Below, one piece after another: positions 23,967-32,617 of a stretch of DNA of 42,387 nucleotides. The stretch comes from Gelidibacter pelagius (GTDB taxonomy: Bacteria; Bacteroidota; Bacteroidia; Flavobacteriales; Flavobacteriaceae). The position numbers and the translations under genes are program-made. The stretch covers positions 1 to 42,387 of the forward strand of contig NZ_JAGEVG010000029.1 of assembly GCF_017581925.1 (NCBI RefSeq). Direction: 5' to 3'. The notes beneath the pieces were generated by a model. The model searched no databases. It had not been told where the DNA came from and saw nothing but the letters and a program-made list of their open reading frames with translations. Within the stretch, counting starts at the first letter, position 1; each line of letters opens with the position of its first letter.

Positions 23967-26465
23967 TTGAAAAAAATCTCCTTAAGTGTGCTATTTTTGG
24001 CGTCCCTTTTTTTAGTTGTTTCTTGTTCAACTACCAAAAAAGCATCCAAATCACCATCTCCCGCTAGCGCCTCTTCTGATGCAGCTAAAAAACCTGGAAA
24101 AAATGACATCCAGCCTTATAACAAAGTCATTACCAAAGACGCTGTAAGTGATCCAGGATTGTTTACCGTACACAAAATAGACGAGGCATACCTATATGAA
24201 ATTCCCGATTCTTTATTTGAACGTGAAATGCTCATGGTTACCCGTATTGCAAAAACAGCCAGTGGCCTAGGTTTTGGTGGTGGCAAGCAAGGTGAGCAAG
24301 TATTGCGTTGGCAGAAAAAGGATAAAAGAGTATTACTTCGAATGGTTTCGCACAGCGTAGTTGCCAATGACACCCTCCCTGTGCACGAAGCGGTTGTGAA
24401 TTCAAATTTCGAACCTGTTTTATTCAGCTTTCCTATAAAAGCTTTCGGCAAAGATTCGTTGACTACTGTAATTGATGTCACTGACTTGTATAATAAAGAT
24501 GTAAAACCTTTAGGTTTACCTGACAGAAGCAGAAAGCAATATAAGGTAACACGTTTAGATTCGGACCTCTCTTATATTGAAAGTATAAAAAGTTACCCAT
24601 TGAATATTGAAACACGGCATGTAAAAACTTACAATGCAGGTGAACCCCCTTCCAATGCAACCAGTGGTGCTATTTCAATAGAAATGAGCAACTCTATGGT
24701 GCTCTTACCAAAAGAACCAATGAAACGCAGAATATTTGATCAACGCGTCGGCTGGTTTACAAGCGGGCAAATAGATTATGGTTTGGATGCCCACGAAAGC
24801 AAAAGAGTCACCTATTTAGACAGATGGCGTCTTGAGGTCAAGGATGAAGACATTGAGAAGTTCAAACGTGGCGAATTGGTTGAGCCTAAAAAACAAATTG
24901 TCTACTATATAGACAGAGCGACTCCTGAACAATGGCGCGAATACATCAAACAAGGTATTGAAGATTGGCAAGTAGCTTTTGAAGCCGCAGGATTTAAAAA
25001 TGCAATTATCGCAAAGGATCCACCAACAGTTGAAGAGGATCCAGACTGGAGTCCTGAGGATATTCGCTATTCTGTAGTGCGCTACTTGGCATCACCTATC
25101 CCAAACGCCAATGGCCCTCACGTAAGTGATCCAAGAAGTGGTGAGATTTTAGAAAGCGATATCAACTGGTATCATAACGTGATGACCTTATTGCGCAACT
25201 GGTTCTTTGTACAGACAGCAGCCATCAATCCTGAAGCACAGAGCGTGAGATTTAAAGATGAAATTATGGGAAGACTGATTCGTTTTGTGTCCTCACACGA
25301 AGTTGGACATACCATAGGCTTGCCTCATAATATGGGAAGTAGTTCAGCTTACAAAGTTGACGACTTACGCGACCCAGAATTCACTAAAAAATATGGAACT
25401 GCACCATCCATCATGGATTATGCACGTTTTAACTATATAGCACAACCAGGTGATGAAGGTGTTGCATTAATGCCAAACATTGGTATTTATGATAAATACG
25501 CTATCGAATGGGGTTACCGTCCAATTTTAGATGCAGAAACACCAGAAGACGAGAAGAAAACTTTGGATAGCTGGATTTTAAAGCATGCCGGAGACCCAAT
25601 GTATCGCTTCGGAAAACAGCAAAGTGGTGGAGTCATTGACCCAAGTTCTCAAACAGAAGATTTAGGGGATGATGCCATGAAAGCAAGTGCTTATGGAATT
25701 GCCAACTTAAAACGCATCGTTCCAAACCTTATCAAATGGACTGCCGAAGATGGAAAGGATTATAGCGACTTAGGAACCATGTATGGCGAAGTATTAGGCC
25801 AATACAACCGTTATATGGGCCACGTTACTGCGAACATTGGTGGAGTTTATGAGATATACAAAACTTATGACCAAGAAGGTGCCGTCTATACGCCCGTTGG
25901 TAAAGCCAAACAAAAAGAAGCCCTACAGTTTCTACAAAAGGAATTGTTCGCCACTCCAGAATGGCTTTTGGAAAATGATATTTTCAATAGAATTGAGTTT
26001 GATGGCAGCTTAGAGCGCATCCGCACCACTCAGACTCGAACACTGGATAATATTCTCGATTTCGGTAGAATGCAGCGTATGAGTGAGAATGAAACCATCA
26101 ACGGAAATGATGCTTATGGCTTATTGGCCATGATGCAAGATTTACGCAAAGGTATTTTCAGTGAGCTGAGTAGAGGAAGAACGATAGATGCTTACAGAAG
26201 AAATCTTCAACGTGCCTATATTGATCGTATGAACTACTTAATGACTAAAGATCAGACCCCTGTTCCAGCACAGTTCAGACGCTTTGTCTCAAGAACAAAT
26301 GTCGATGTGAGTCAATCAGACATCAGGGCCATCGCAAGAGCCGAATTGAAAACTTTAGAAGGCACCATCAGATCTGGGTTGTCAAGAACTAATGACACCA
26401 TGAGCAGAATCCATTTAACGGACGCTCTACAACGGATTGATGCAATATTGAATCCTAAAAGTTAA
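23967..26465 (+). CDS. Secreted zinc-dependent metalloprotease (DUF5117 type)
   Basis: 832 aa. The protein opens with a lipoprotein signal ending VVSC (cysteine 20), then a Ser/Ala/Lys-rich linker. The catalytic motif is HEVGHTIGLPH, with zinc ligands H444, H448 and H454 and catalytic E445; a SIMDY Met-turn follows, so this is a metzincin. The N-terminal part matches the DUF5117-type region of large Bacteroidota metalloproteases, and the C-terminal part (about 520-832) is helical. It probably degrades peptides in the periplasm or at the surface. The start is TTG at 23967, chosen because it directly precedes KKISLSVLF and no ATG is available. A terminator follows at 26493-26521. Confidence 0.9.
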   Translation: MKKISLSVLFLASLFLVVSCSTTKKASKSPSPASASSDAAKKPGKNDIQPYNKVITKDAVSDPGLFTVHKIDEAYLYEIPDSLFEREMLMVTRIAKTASGLGFGGGKQGEQVLRWQKKDKRVLLRMVSHSVVANDTLPVHEAVVNSNFEPVLFSFPIKAFGKDSLTTVIDVTDLYNKDVKPLGLPDRSRKQYKVTRLDSDLSYIESIKSYPLNIETRHVKTYNAGEPPSNATSGAISIEMSNSMVLLPKEPMKRRIFDQRVGWFTSGQIDYGLDAHESKRVTYLDRWRLEVKDEDIEKFKRGELVEPKKQIVYYIDRATPEQWREYIKQGIEDWQVAFEAAGFKNAIIAKDPPTVEEDPDWSPEDIRYSVVRYLASPIPNANGPHVSDPRSGEILESDINWYHNVMTLLRNWFFVQTAAINPEAQSVRFKDEIMGRLIRFVSSHEVGHTIGLPHNMGSSSAYKVDDLRDPEFTKKYGTAPSIMDYARFNYIAQPGDEGVALMPNIGIYDKYAIEWGYRPILDAETPEDEKKTLDSWILKHAGDPMYRFGKQQSGGVIDPSSQTEDLGDDAMKASAYGIANLKRIVPNLIKWTAEDGKDYSDLGTMYGEVLGQYNRYMGHVTANIGGVYEIYKTYDQEGAVYTPVGKAKQKEALQFLQKELFATPEWLLENDIFNRIEFDGSLERIRTTQTRTLDNILDFGRMQRMSENETINGNDAYGLLAMMQDLRKGIFSELSRGRTIDAYRRNLQRAYIDRMNYLMTKDQTPVPAQFRRFVSRTNVDVSQSDIRAIARAELKTLEGTIRSGLSRTNDTMSRIHLTDALQRIDAILNPKS

Positions 26466-26492
26466 ACACTTTATTAGTAATTTATAAGAAAG

Positions 26493-26521
26493 TGCTTCAG
26501 GAAATTCTTGAAGCATTTTTT
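26493..26521 (+). terminator. Terminator after the metalloprotease gene
   Basis: TGCTTCA (26493-26499) and TGAAGCA (26509-26515) form a 7-bp stem with a 9-nt loop followed by a T run. It touches the stop codon of the convergent alpha/beta hydrolase gene. Confidence 0.75.
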
Positions 26522-27338
26522 ATTTTAAAGCCTCTTCAATACCGTTTCTGTAGACTTTAAAATTAATAAGGTCATTATGGCCTCCCCCTTCAATCTCTAC
26601 AAATGTTGCTTGCAATTTCGGTGCTATATCAAAAAGTTTTTTACCCGATTCAAAAGGCACAACTCCATCGTCAGTACCATGAAAAACAACTATGGGACAC
26701 TCGACGGAAGTAATAAATTCATTGGTAGGGAATTTATATTGCAGTAACTTTTCAACCGGAAGAAAGGGAAAACGGGACTTAGCCACGTCAACCATACTAT
26801 AGTAAGGCGTTTCCAAAATCAATTGTTTGGCTTTATTTTTAGAGGCGAGATAGGTTGCAATTCCTGTTCCCAAGGATCGTCCGTATAGCGTGATTTTCGA
26901 ATCAGAATAGCTTGCTTTTAAGTAATCGTAGCAATGTTGCGCGTCTTTGTAAAAAGCGGCCTCACTTAACTTGCCCGTGCTTTTCCCATAGGTTCGGTAA
27001 TCCATAATCAATACATCGTAGTCCATATTGACAAAGACCTCAGCAATGGTCCCCCATCGGGATAAATCACCCGCATTCCCATGAAAATATAGAATGACCC
27101 CTTTGGGATTCTCTATTTTAAAATGAATGGCATTAATTACTGCATCAGCCTCTGTTTTTAAAAACACTTCCTCGAATGGATGATTAAATTCATATTGATA
27201 ATCCTGTGGTAAAACCGTTGGCAAAAAAAGAATTTTCTCTTGCAATAAATATAAGGATGCTCCGATCATAAGATATAAAGCCACTAAAAATAGCAGCACT
27301 TTTTTAAGTTTATTTTTTGTTCTTGGAATGTTTGACAT
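26520..27338 (-). CDS. Membrane-anchored alpha/beta hydrolase (second of a tandem pair)
   Basis: 272 aa from the ATG at 27338, which gives KNKLKK followed by a single hydrophobic anchor (VLLFLVALYLMIGASLYLL). The longer in-frame reading from 27416 would start well inside the upstream gene. The alpha/beta hydrolase fold shows VILYFHGNAGD (oxyanion region), the nucleophile elbow LYGRSLGTG, the acid in HGTDDGVVP, and the histidine in GGGHNDL. It belongs to the ABHD13/17-like group of serine hydrolases, whose bacterial substrates are mostly unknown. It overlaps the upstream paralogue (27310-28176) by 29 nt, so translation is probably coupled. Confidence 0.85.
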   Translation of the reverse strand: MSNIPRTKNKLKKVLLFLVALYLMIGASLYLLQEKILFLPTVLPQDYQYEFNHPFEEVFLKTEADAVINAIHFKIENPKGVILYFHGNAGDLSRWGTIAEVFVNMDYDVLIMDYRTYGKSTGKLSEAAFYKDAQHCYDYLKASYSDSKITLYGRSLGTGIATYLASKNKAKQLILETPYYSMVDVAKSRFPFLPVEKLLQYKFPTNEFITSVECPIVVFHGTDDGVVPFESGKKLFDIAPKLQATFVEIEGGGHNDLINFKVYRNGIEEALK

Positions 27339-28176
27339 GGATGCTTGTGGTGTTGAGATCAATGGTTTTTGGCGATGTGTTGATAATATCCTCAAGCATG
27401 CCATGATAGGATTCAAAGTTGTTCAAGTTTTTATGCCCTCCACCAATTACCGTATGCAAACGGGTCAACTTCGGATTGATATGCGAGAGCTTAACGCCCG
27501 TTTTATAAGGAATTAATTTATCATCAGTACCATGAATGATATGAATTGGGCATTGTACATATTTTAACCACTTGTACGTTGGCAGCGGGTATTTTATCAA
27601 CAAGGATAATGGCATGAACGGCAAATAACGCTTGGTAACTTTGGTTAAACTGTAATAAGGCGATTCCAAAATTAGCATCTTAGGATGATTCATTGAGGCC
27701 AACTTCGCAGCAAAACCAGACCCCAATGAGCGCCCGTAAAGAATGATGCGATCTTCAGGAGTCAATTCCTTAATCTTATTGTAAACCTCCTGCAAATCGC
27801 GTTTAATGGCTTTCTGAGAACGTCTTCCCGTGCTTTTCCCAAAGCCTCTGTAGTCAACCATCAGCACATTGTATCCAAGACGGGTGAAATCGACGGCAAA
27901 CTTGCCCCAGCCCTTTATACTTTTGGAATTTCCTTTAAGGTACAACACAATGCCTTTACTTTGGCCTTCTGGAAAAAATCGGATGGCATTGATAATAGCA
28001 CCATCCCGTGTTTCAAGATTGTGTTCTTCAAATATTTGATTATCATAATTGAATTGAAAGCCTTTGGGGAGTTTTTCTGGTTTGAACAACATATAGTCTT
28101 GTAGATAATATAATGCAACGCTTACGATAATATAAACGATGACTACAAAAACTAAGGCTGATAACCAATAGGCCAT
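27310..28176 (-). CDS. Membrane-anchored alpha/beta hydrolase (first of a tandem pair)
   Basis: 288 aa from the ATG at 28176, giving MAYWLSALVFVVIVYIIV as an N-terminal anchor. The longer frame begins at a TTG at 28245. Catalytic elements are GIVLYLKGNSKS, the nucleophile motif LYGRSLGSG, the acid in HGTDDKLIP, and the histidine in GGGHKNL. It shares its whole architecture with the hydrolase that follows (ILYGRSLG..LILE.PYYS and so on), so the pair arose by tandem duplication. Oddity: the oxyanion-side motif reads LKGNSKS rather than the usual HGNAGD, so the conserved histidine before GN is replaced by lysine. This may alter activity. Confidence 0.85.
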   Translation of the reverse strand: MAYWLSALVFVVIVYIIVSVALYYLQDYMLFKPEKLPKGFQFNYDNQIFEEHNLETRDGAIINAIRFFPEGQSKGIVLYLKGNSKSIKGWGKFAVDFTRLGYNVLMVDYRGFGKSTGRRSQKAIKRDLQEVYNKIKELTPEDRIILYGRSLGSGFAAKLASMNHPKMLILESPYYSLTKVTKRYLPFMPLSLLIKYPLPTYKWLKYVQCPIHIIHGTDDKLIPYKTGVKLSHINPKLTRLHTVIGGGHKNLNNFESYHGMLEDIINTSPKTIDLNTTSIHVKHSKNKK

Positions 28177-28420
28177 GTGAAACGATATTTGAGATACAAG
28201 ATATAAAAAAGACTTTAGGTTTCTTCCGTTTTCTCCAAGTTCCAAGTTTCGAGTTCAACGTTTTATATTTATTAGAAATAATAGTTCACGAAGGCTTTGA
28301 ACCTATCAAAATATTAAAAACGTGTTAAACTCCTACATAAACCTACTTTAGATTTTCTATACTTTAAACCTTTCATCTCATTGTCAGTCATAACACTACA
28401 AACCTTTAAAAAATAGAGAC

Positions 28421-28903
28421 ATGAAAAAACTAATAATGATTTTGATTGCAGTTGCTACACTACAAGTTTCAGCACAGGACCAAAAAAGAGACATGAAAAA
28501 ACAGCGCATGACCTCCAAAATGGATTATTCCCCTGAAGAAACAGCGCAACTAAAGTCTAAGAAATTGACTTTAAAACTCGATTTAGATACCAAACAACAA
28601 AAAGAAGTATCTGCTTTATATTTGGAACAAGCTAAATTGAGACAAAGCAAAAAAGAAGCGTATTTACAATCTAAAGCGAAAGAAGAAAATAAGACTGTTT
28701 CCAAAGAGGAGCGCTTCAAAATGGCAAATGCCAGATTGGACCAGCAAATTGAAATGAAGAAAAAAATGAAAGGCATTTTATCTACAGAGCAATATGAAAA
28801 ATGGGACAAAATGAGTGAAAGACGCAGCCATAAAGGCAAAAGACACGGCATGCGTTCCAAAAACAGAAAAGAGGGGATGCCTCAGCAAAAAGCAAAACAG
28901 TAA
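28421..28903 (+). CDS. Small lysine-rich secreted helical protein (DUF4890-like)
   Basis: 160 aa. Residues 1-18 are a signal peptide (ending VSA, then QDQ). The mature protein is mostly predicted helix, very rich in K, E, Q and M, with the pattern TLKLDLDTKQQKEVSALYLEQAKLR and later LSTEQYEKWDKM. This resembles Bacteroidota DUF4890-type and Spy/CpxP-like periplasmic proteins, where an LTxxQ-type motif recurs; the assignment is tentative. The C-terminus is basic (RSHKGKRHGMRSKNRK). It would act in the periplasm, perhaps in envelope stress or metal response. It is transcribed alone and ends at a strong bidirectional terminator. Confidence 0.8.
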   Translation: MKKLIMILIAVATLQVSAQDQKRDMKKQRMTSKMDYSPEETAQLKSKKLTLKLDLDTKQQKEVSALYLEQAKLRQSKKEAYLQSKAKEENKTVSKEERFKMANARLDQQIEMKKKMKGILSTEQYEKWDKMSERRSHKGKRHGMRSKNRKEGMPQQKAKQ

Positions 28904-28931
28904 GTATTTAATATTAAAATTAAACAAAGTG

Positions 28932-28963
28932 AAAAGGGAATTTCTAATTAGAAATTCCCTTTT
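28932..28963. terminator. Bidirectional terminator between convergent genes
   Basis: A long perfect palindrome centred at 28947/28948: AGGGAATTTCT pairs with AGAAATTCCCT, with flanking A run (28932-28935) and T run (28960 onward). It can end both the plus-strand gene 28421-28903 and the minus-strand hemL transcript. Confidence 0.85.
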
Positions 28964-28986
28964 TTAATACTCTGATCTAATAAGGC

Positions 28987-30273
28987 TTAAAGATCCTTGC
29001 TGACAATTTCTACTGCTTTTATAGTTGCATCCAGATCATCATAACTCAAGGCATCACATAAAAACCAAGTTTCAAAAGCGCTCGGCGCAATATAAACTCC
29101 TTCTTTAAGCATGCCGTGAAAGAACTTTTTAAAGGTCTCGTTATTAGCTTTTGCTGCAGTTTCAAAATCATGCACCTCGTGACCCTCAAAATGGATGGAA
29201 ATCATTGACCCCATTCTATTGATAGTATGTTTCACCTTATGGTCTTGAAGTGCTTTCGCAATTCCATGATGCAAATATTCTGTTTTTTCTGCTAATCGGC
29301 TAAAAACCGTTCTATCATTATTCAAATGTTGCAACATGGCCAACCCTGCCGCCATGGCCAATGGATTTCCACTTAAAGTCCCTGCCTGATAAACAGGACC
29401 AAGTGGTGCCAGATAATTCATGATTTCATTTCTTGCAGCAAAGGCTCCAACAGGTAAGCCACCGCCGATTACTTTTCCAAAGCAAACAATATCGGCATTG
29501 ACATTATATAATTCTTGAGCCCCGCCTGCAGCCAATCTAAATCCAGTCATGACCTCATCAAAAATCAATAGGATATCATGTTGATCACATAAAGCTCTTA
29601 ACTTTTGCAAAAAATTATCCTTTGGAGGAATACAACCCATATTTCCTGCAACGGGTTCAATGATGATACAGGCAATCTCACCCTTATTCGCTTCCACTAA
29701 TTGTGTGACATTCGCAATATCATTGAACTTCGCTAAAAGCGTATCTTTCGCCGTACCTTGGGTCACACCTGGACTATTAGGCGTTCCAAACGTTATTGCG
29801 CCAGAACCTGCGGCGATCAAAAACGCATCACTATGCCCATGATAGCATCCTGCGAATTTAATAATTTTATCCTTTTTCGTAAACCCACGTGCCAATCGTA
29901 CCGCACTCATACACGCTTCGGTTCCAGAATTGACAAACCTTATTTTATCGATGTTGGGCACCATAGAAATCGCCAATTCCGCAATCTCTGTTTCAATAGC
30001 TGTTGGCATTCCAAACGAAGTACCTTGTTTCGCCTTTTCAATAACGGCATCCACTACGGGGTCAAATGCATGGCCAAGAATCATCGGCCCCCATGAGTTG
30101 ATATAATCAATATACCTATTTCCATCTTCATCATGAACATAGGCCCCTTTAGCTGATTTAGCGAAAATAGGTGTGCCACCAACAGCACCGAATGCTCTTA
30201 CTGGCGAATTGACGCCACCCGGAATCACTTTTTCTGCTTCTTTAAATAAACTACTACTGCGTTGATATAACAT
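28987..30273 (-). CDS. hemL: Glutamate-1-semialdehyde 2,1-aminomutase
   Basis: 428 aa, normal length. HemL is the PLP enzyme that converts glutamate-1-semialdehyde to 5-aminolevulinate in the C5 route to haem. It has [10 protein letters not shown] at the N-terminus, [12 protein letters not shown] (cofactor phosphate binding), [16 protein letters not shown] (D239), and the PLP lysine K267 in [14 protein letters not shown]. Cytosolic. It is the last gene of a minus-strand cluster, 3 nt after the GH73-LysM gene, and ends at the bidirectional terminator. Confidence 0.97.
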   Translation of the reverse strand: MLYQRSSSLFKEAEKVIPGGVNSPVRAFGAVGGTPIFAKSAKGAYVHDEDGNRYIDYINSWGPMILGHAFDPVVDAVIEKAKQGTSFGMPTAIETEIAELAISMVPNIDKIRFVNSGTEACMSAVRLARGFTKKDKIIKFAGCYHGHSDAFLIAAGSGAITFGTPNSPGVTQGTAKDTLLAKFNDIANVTQLVEANKGEIACIIIEPVAGNMGCIPPKDNFLQKLRALCDQHDILLIFDEVMTGFRLAAGGAQELYNVNADIVCFGKVIGGGLPVGAFAARNEIMNYLAPLGPVYQAGTLSGNPLAMAAGLAMLQHLNNDRTVFSRLAEKTEYLHHGIAKALQDHKVKHTINRMGSMISIHFEGHEVHDFETAAKANNETFKKFFHGMLKEGVYIAPSAFETWFLCDALSYDDLDATIKAVEIVSKDL

Positions 30274-30276
30274 GAA

Positions 30277-31101
30277 CTAATTATCTTTTATAATGAGAAT
30301 TTGACCTATTTGTAAATTGTTGTTGTTCATTCCGTTCAGCTTTTGTAATTCGTTAACGGAAAGATTATAGCGTTTTGAAATGGAATACATTGTGTCTCCT
30401 TTAACAACTTTATGGGTAATTTGAGAAGCAACTTCCGTTCTTCTCGGTCTTAACTGTGTCCCTAAAACTTCCTGGTCAAATTGATAGAGGTGAAAACGCT
30501 CAATTAGACCGATCAGTTTCTCGGGATATTTTCTATCTGTGGCATAACCAGCCGCTCTTAAGCCTTTTGCCCAACCCTTATAATCATCTATATCCAATTG
30601 AAACAATTTCGAATAACGTCCGCGTGAGGTCAAGAACTGAGAGTGATCTTCAAAAGATTGGTCGGCATGTTTGTATTTTCTAAAGCATTCTTGAGAAGCA
30701 TCATCGTCGTGGTGGATTTTATCTCCTGTCCACCCATGACATTTAATTCCAAAATGATTATTGCCTTCCACAGCCAATCTTCCTCTTCCAGAGCCTGATT
30801 CTAAAATGCCTTGTGCTAAAGTGATGCTCGCTGGAATTTTATGGGTACGCATGTTATTTTTAGCTATCTCCCCGTATGTCGCAATATAAATTTCGTTGAC
30901 ACTTAAATTTCCTGACGGCTTCGGAGTAGTAACGGCAGGAGCACCATCATCCGTAGGAATGGAAGTACGATGATCTCTTACAACACGTTCGGTTTTTGTT
31001 TTAGCATTTTTCTTTTTAGTGACAATGCGCTTCTTCCCTCCACAACTTGCAAGCGTCAACGCCACAATCAAAATCATTAATAATCTCAGACTAAATTTCA
31101 T
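30277..31101 (-). CDS. Lipoprotein peptidoglycan hydrolase (GH73 glucosaminidase plus LysM)
   Basis: 274 aa. The lipoprotein signal ends LASC (cysteine 20) followed by GGKKR. A basic linker leads to a glucosaminidase domain (about 70-215): IPASITLAQGILESGSGRGRLA holds the predicted catalytic glutamate, followed by NNHFGIKCHGW, FRKY, SFEDHSQFL and GWAKGLRAAGYATDRKYPEKLI. A single LysM domain closes the protein (about 230-272; HKVVKGDTMYSISKRYNLS). It should cut the glycan chain of peptidoglycan in the periplasm. It lies 3 nt before hemL and 7 nt after the PLP enzyme gene, so it is part of their operon. Confidence 0.93.
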   Translation of the reverse strand: MKFSLRLLMILIVALTLASCGGKKRIVTKKKNAKTKTERVVRDHRTSIPTDDGAPAVTTPKPSGNLSVNEIYIATYGEIAKNNMRTHKIPASITLAQGILESGSGRGRLAVEGNNHFGIKCHGWTGDKIHHDDDASQECFRKYKHADQSFEDHSQFLTSRGRYSKLFQLDIDDYKGWAKGLRAAGYATDRKYPEKLIGLIERFHLYQFDQEVLGTQLRPRRTEVASQITHKVVKGDTMYSISKRYNLSVNELQKLNGMNNNNLQIGQILIIKDN

Positions 31102-31108
31102 AGATAAC

Positions 31109-32020
31109 TTAACTTATTAAAGGCCATTGCTTTTTTTTCAATAATTCATTCATTCCAGAAACTCCCTGTAAACCACCGGTATGAATGACCAATATTTTTG
31201 AAGTCTCAGGAAAATACCCTTTCCTCATTAAATCCATAACGCCAAACATCAACTTCCCAGTATAGACAGGATCTAGCGGAATGTTATAATCTCTTTTGAA
31301 CTGATTCATAAAACCGATTAATTCAGGATTTATTTTAGCATAGCCGCCAAAATGATAATCAGTGATGAGTTGCCAGTTTGGATTTTTGGCAAACTTACTA
31401 ATTTCTTCTCGCAAAAAGTCACCTTTTAAGGCAGGAAACCCTAAGATCTGCTGATTTGGTTTGGAGGCATTGATGATCCCAGAAATTGTTCCACCCGTGC
31501 CCACAGAACAACAGATATAATCAAATTTGGAATCCTCTTCTAACAAAATTTCTTCACAACCTTTAACGGCCAAATCATTGGTTCCTCCTTCTGGAATTAA
31601 ATAGAAGTCGCCAAATTCACTTTTTAAGTTATGAATATATTCTTCAGAAATTTTATTTCTAAATTCCTCTCGGGTCACAAATTTGAACTGCATGCCACAA
31701 CTTTTCGCAAATTTCAACGTGGGATTACCATCTATTTTATCCACCAACTCCTCACCTCTTATTACGCCAATCGTTTTAAAACCGAACTCGTTTCCCACGG
31801 CAGCAACAGCAGCAATATGATTGGAAAATGCACCTCCAAAAGTCAACAAGGTGTCTTTTGCTTCCACATTTGCATGCGCCAAATTGTATTTTAATTTCCG
31901 GTATTTATTTCCAGAAATATAGGGATGGATGAGATCTTCCCTTTTGACACTAACAAAACACTTGGAATTAGGGCCTAAGTTTAAGCTTTGGTTTTCTGAA
32001 AGATGTACTTTAAAATTCAT
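31109..32020 (-). CDS. ACC deaminase / D-cysteine desulfhydrase-like PLP enzyme
   Basis: 303 aa. It belongs to the tryptophan-synthase-beta fold type II PLP family: the PLP lysine lies in SGNKYRKLKYNL (about residue 39), followed by LLTFGGAFSNHIAAVAAVG, IPEGGTNDLAVKGCEEI, and CSVGTGGTISGI (phosphate-binding loop). Relatives deaminate 1-aminocyclopropane-1-carboxylate or release sulfide from D-cysteine; the sequence alone does not decide between them. It is somewhat shorter than biochemically characterised members (about 330 aa). A perfect -7 box (32026-32033) sits just before the ATG, inside the 3' end of the upstream gene, so this gene and the two after it can be transcribed on their own. 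Confidence 0.88.
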   Translation of the reverse strand: MNFKVHLSENQSLNLGPNSKCFVSVKREDLIHPYISGNKYRKLKYNLAHANVEAKDTLLTFGGAFSNHIAAVAAVGNEFGFKTIGVIRGEELVDKIDGNPTLKFAKSCGMQFKFVTREEFRNKISEEYIHNLKSEFGDFYLIPEGGTNDLAVKGCEEILLEEDSKFDYICCSVGTGGTISGIINASKPNQQILGFPALKGDFLREEISKFAKNPNWQLITDYHFGGYAKINPELIGFMNQFKRDYNIPLDPVYTGKLMFGVMDLMRKGYFPETSKILVIHTGGLQGVSGMNELLKKKQWPLIS

Positions 32021-32024
32021 GGTC

Positions 32025-32357
32025 TCAAAGATATTTCAAAAAGTTCCAAAATGAACGTTTTTTAAGATATTCTAAGTGATGTTCATTCTGATAGGCTTCG
32101 CGCTCAAATGAGATATTCCGATAGGCCTGATGCCAATTCTTATAGCGAACATAGCGCACTAAAAACTCCAATCCGTACCAAATGAAAAAAGGAAGGATCA
32201 ACAGCTCCATTTGCTGTCTTAAGTGAATACGTTCATGATTGACAAAAACTTTATTAAGTTTGAGGTAGGCGTGCTTTACAAATACAAAAGGAAACAGGGC
32301 AATACCTGTATAACCTTTTGGAACGATATATTTTGAGACTAATATTATATGTTGCAC
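32025..32357 (-). CDS. Small membrane protein with an HExxH motif
   Basis: 110 aa, starting at a GTG (32357); no upstream ATG is available in frame. One or two hydrophobic stretches (YTGIALFPFVFV; LLILPFFIWYGLEFLV) bracket the motif NHERIHLRQQME, an HExxH pattern like that of zinc peptidases such as M48/M56. A possible third ligand lies in SFEREAYQNE. The gene resembles a conserved Bacteroidota hypothetical family. It may be a minimal membrane peptidase or a relic of one; function is unproven. It is followed 4 nt later by the PLP-enzyme gene and is divergent from the DUF5522-hutU operon. Confidence 0.75.
   Translation of the reverse strand: MQHIILVSKYIVPKGYTGIALFPFVFVKHAYLKLNKVFVNHERIHLRQQMELLILPFFIWYGLEFLVRYVRYKNWHQAYRNISFEREAYQNEHHLEYLKKRSFWNFLKYL
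32026..32033 (-). promoter_or_regulatory. -7 box of the PLP enzyme-GH73-hemL operon
   Basis: TATCTTTG on the minus strand, a perfect TAnnTTTG match, 5 nt before the ATG at 32020. It overlaps the stop codon of the preceding gene. It predicts a leaderless transcript. Confidence 0.45.
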
Positions 32358-32440
32358 ACTTAAAAAAACTTTAGATTCCCGATATGCTCAAGCCTAAAAA
32401 CCTTGGACTGAGGTCGATGAATATTTTCTCGAATTTACAC

Positions 32441-32448
32441 TATCTTTG
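32441..32448 (+). promoter_or_regulatory. -7 box of the DUF5522-hutU operon
   Basis: TATCTTTG, a perfect match, 7 nt before the ATG at 32456. No clear -33 box was seen. It supports the short start for the DUF5522 gene, because the upstream in-frame ATGs would lie above the promoter. Confidence 0.5.
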
Positions 32449-32455
32449 TAATACT

Positions 32456-32617
32456 ATGAAAAAAATTGTGCCTCTTGAAGAAGGCGATTATTATTTAACA
32501 CCAGAAGGTTACCGCTGCTTTACTGCTCAATATCTACTCAAGCGTGGCTATTGTTGCGAAAGTGGCTGCAGACATTGTCCTTATGGTTTTGACAAGAAAA
32601 AATTAAATACAAACTAA
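32456..32617 (+). CDS. DUF5522 cysteine-rich mini-protein
   Basis: 53 aa when started at the ATG at 32456, placed 7 nt after a perfect -7 box; longer in-frame starts (from 32384) precede that box. The protein has the motif EGDYYLTPEGYRCFTAQYLL and the cysteine cluster YCCESGCRHCPYGF (C33, C34, C38, C41, plus C21), as in DUF5522. This looks like a small metal-binding (zinc or iron-sulfur) module. Its stop codon TAA shares its last A with the ATG of hutU, so the two are translationally coupled. The function is unknown; some role tied to histidine breakdown is a guess from position. Confidence 0.85.
   Translation: MKKIVPLEEGDYYLTPEGYRCFTAQYLLKRGYCCESGCRHCPYGFDKKKLNTN

Noticed and set aside
24116-24481. 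Minus-strand ORF of 121 codons inside the metalloprotease gene
   Set aside because: Antisense shadow; the plus strand carries the real lipoprotein frame through this region.
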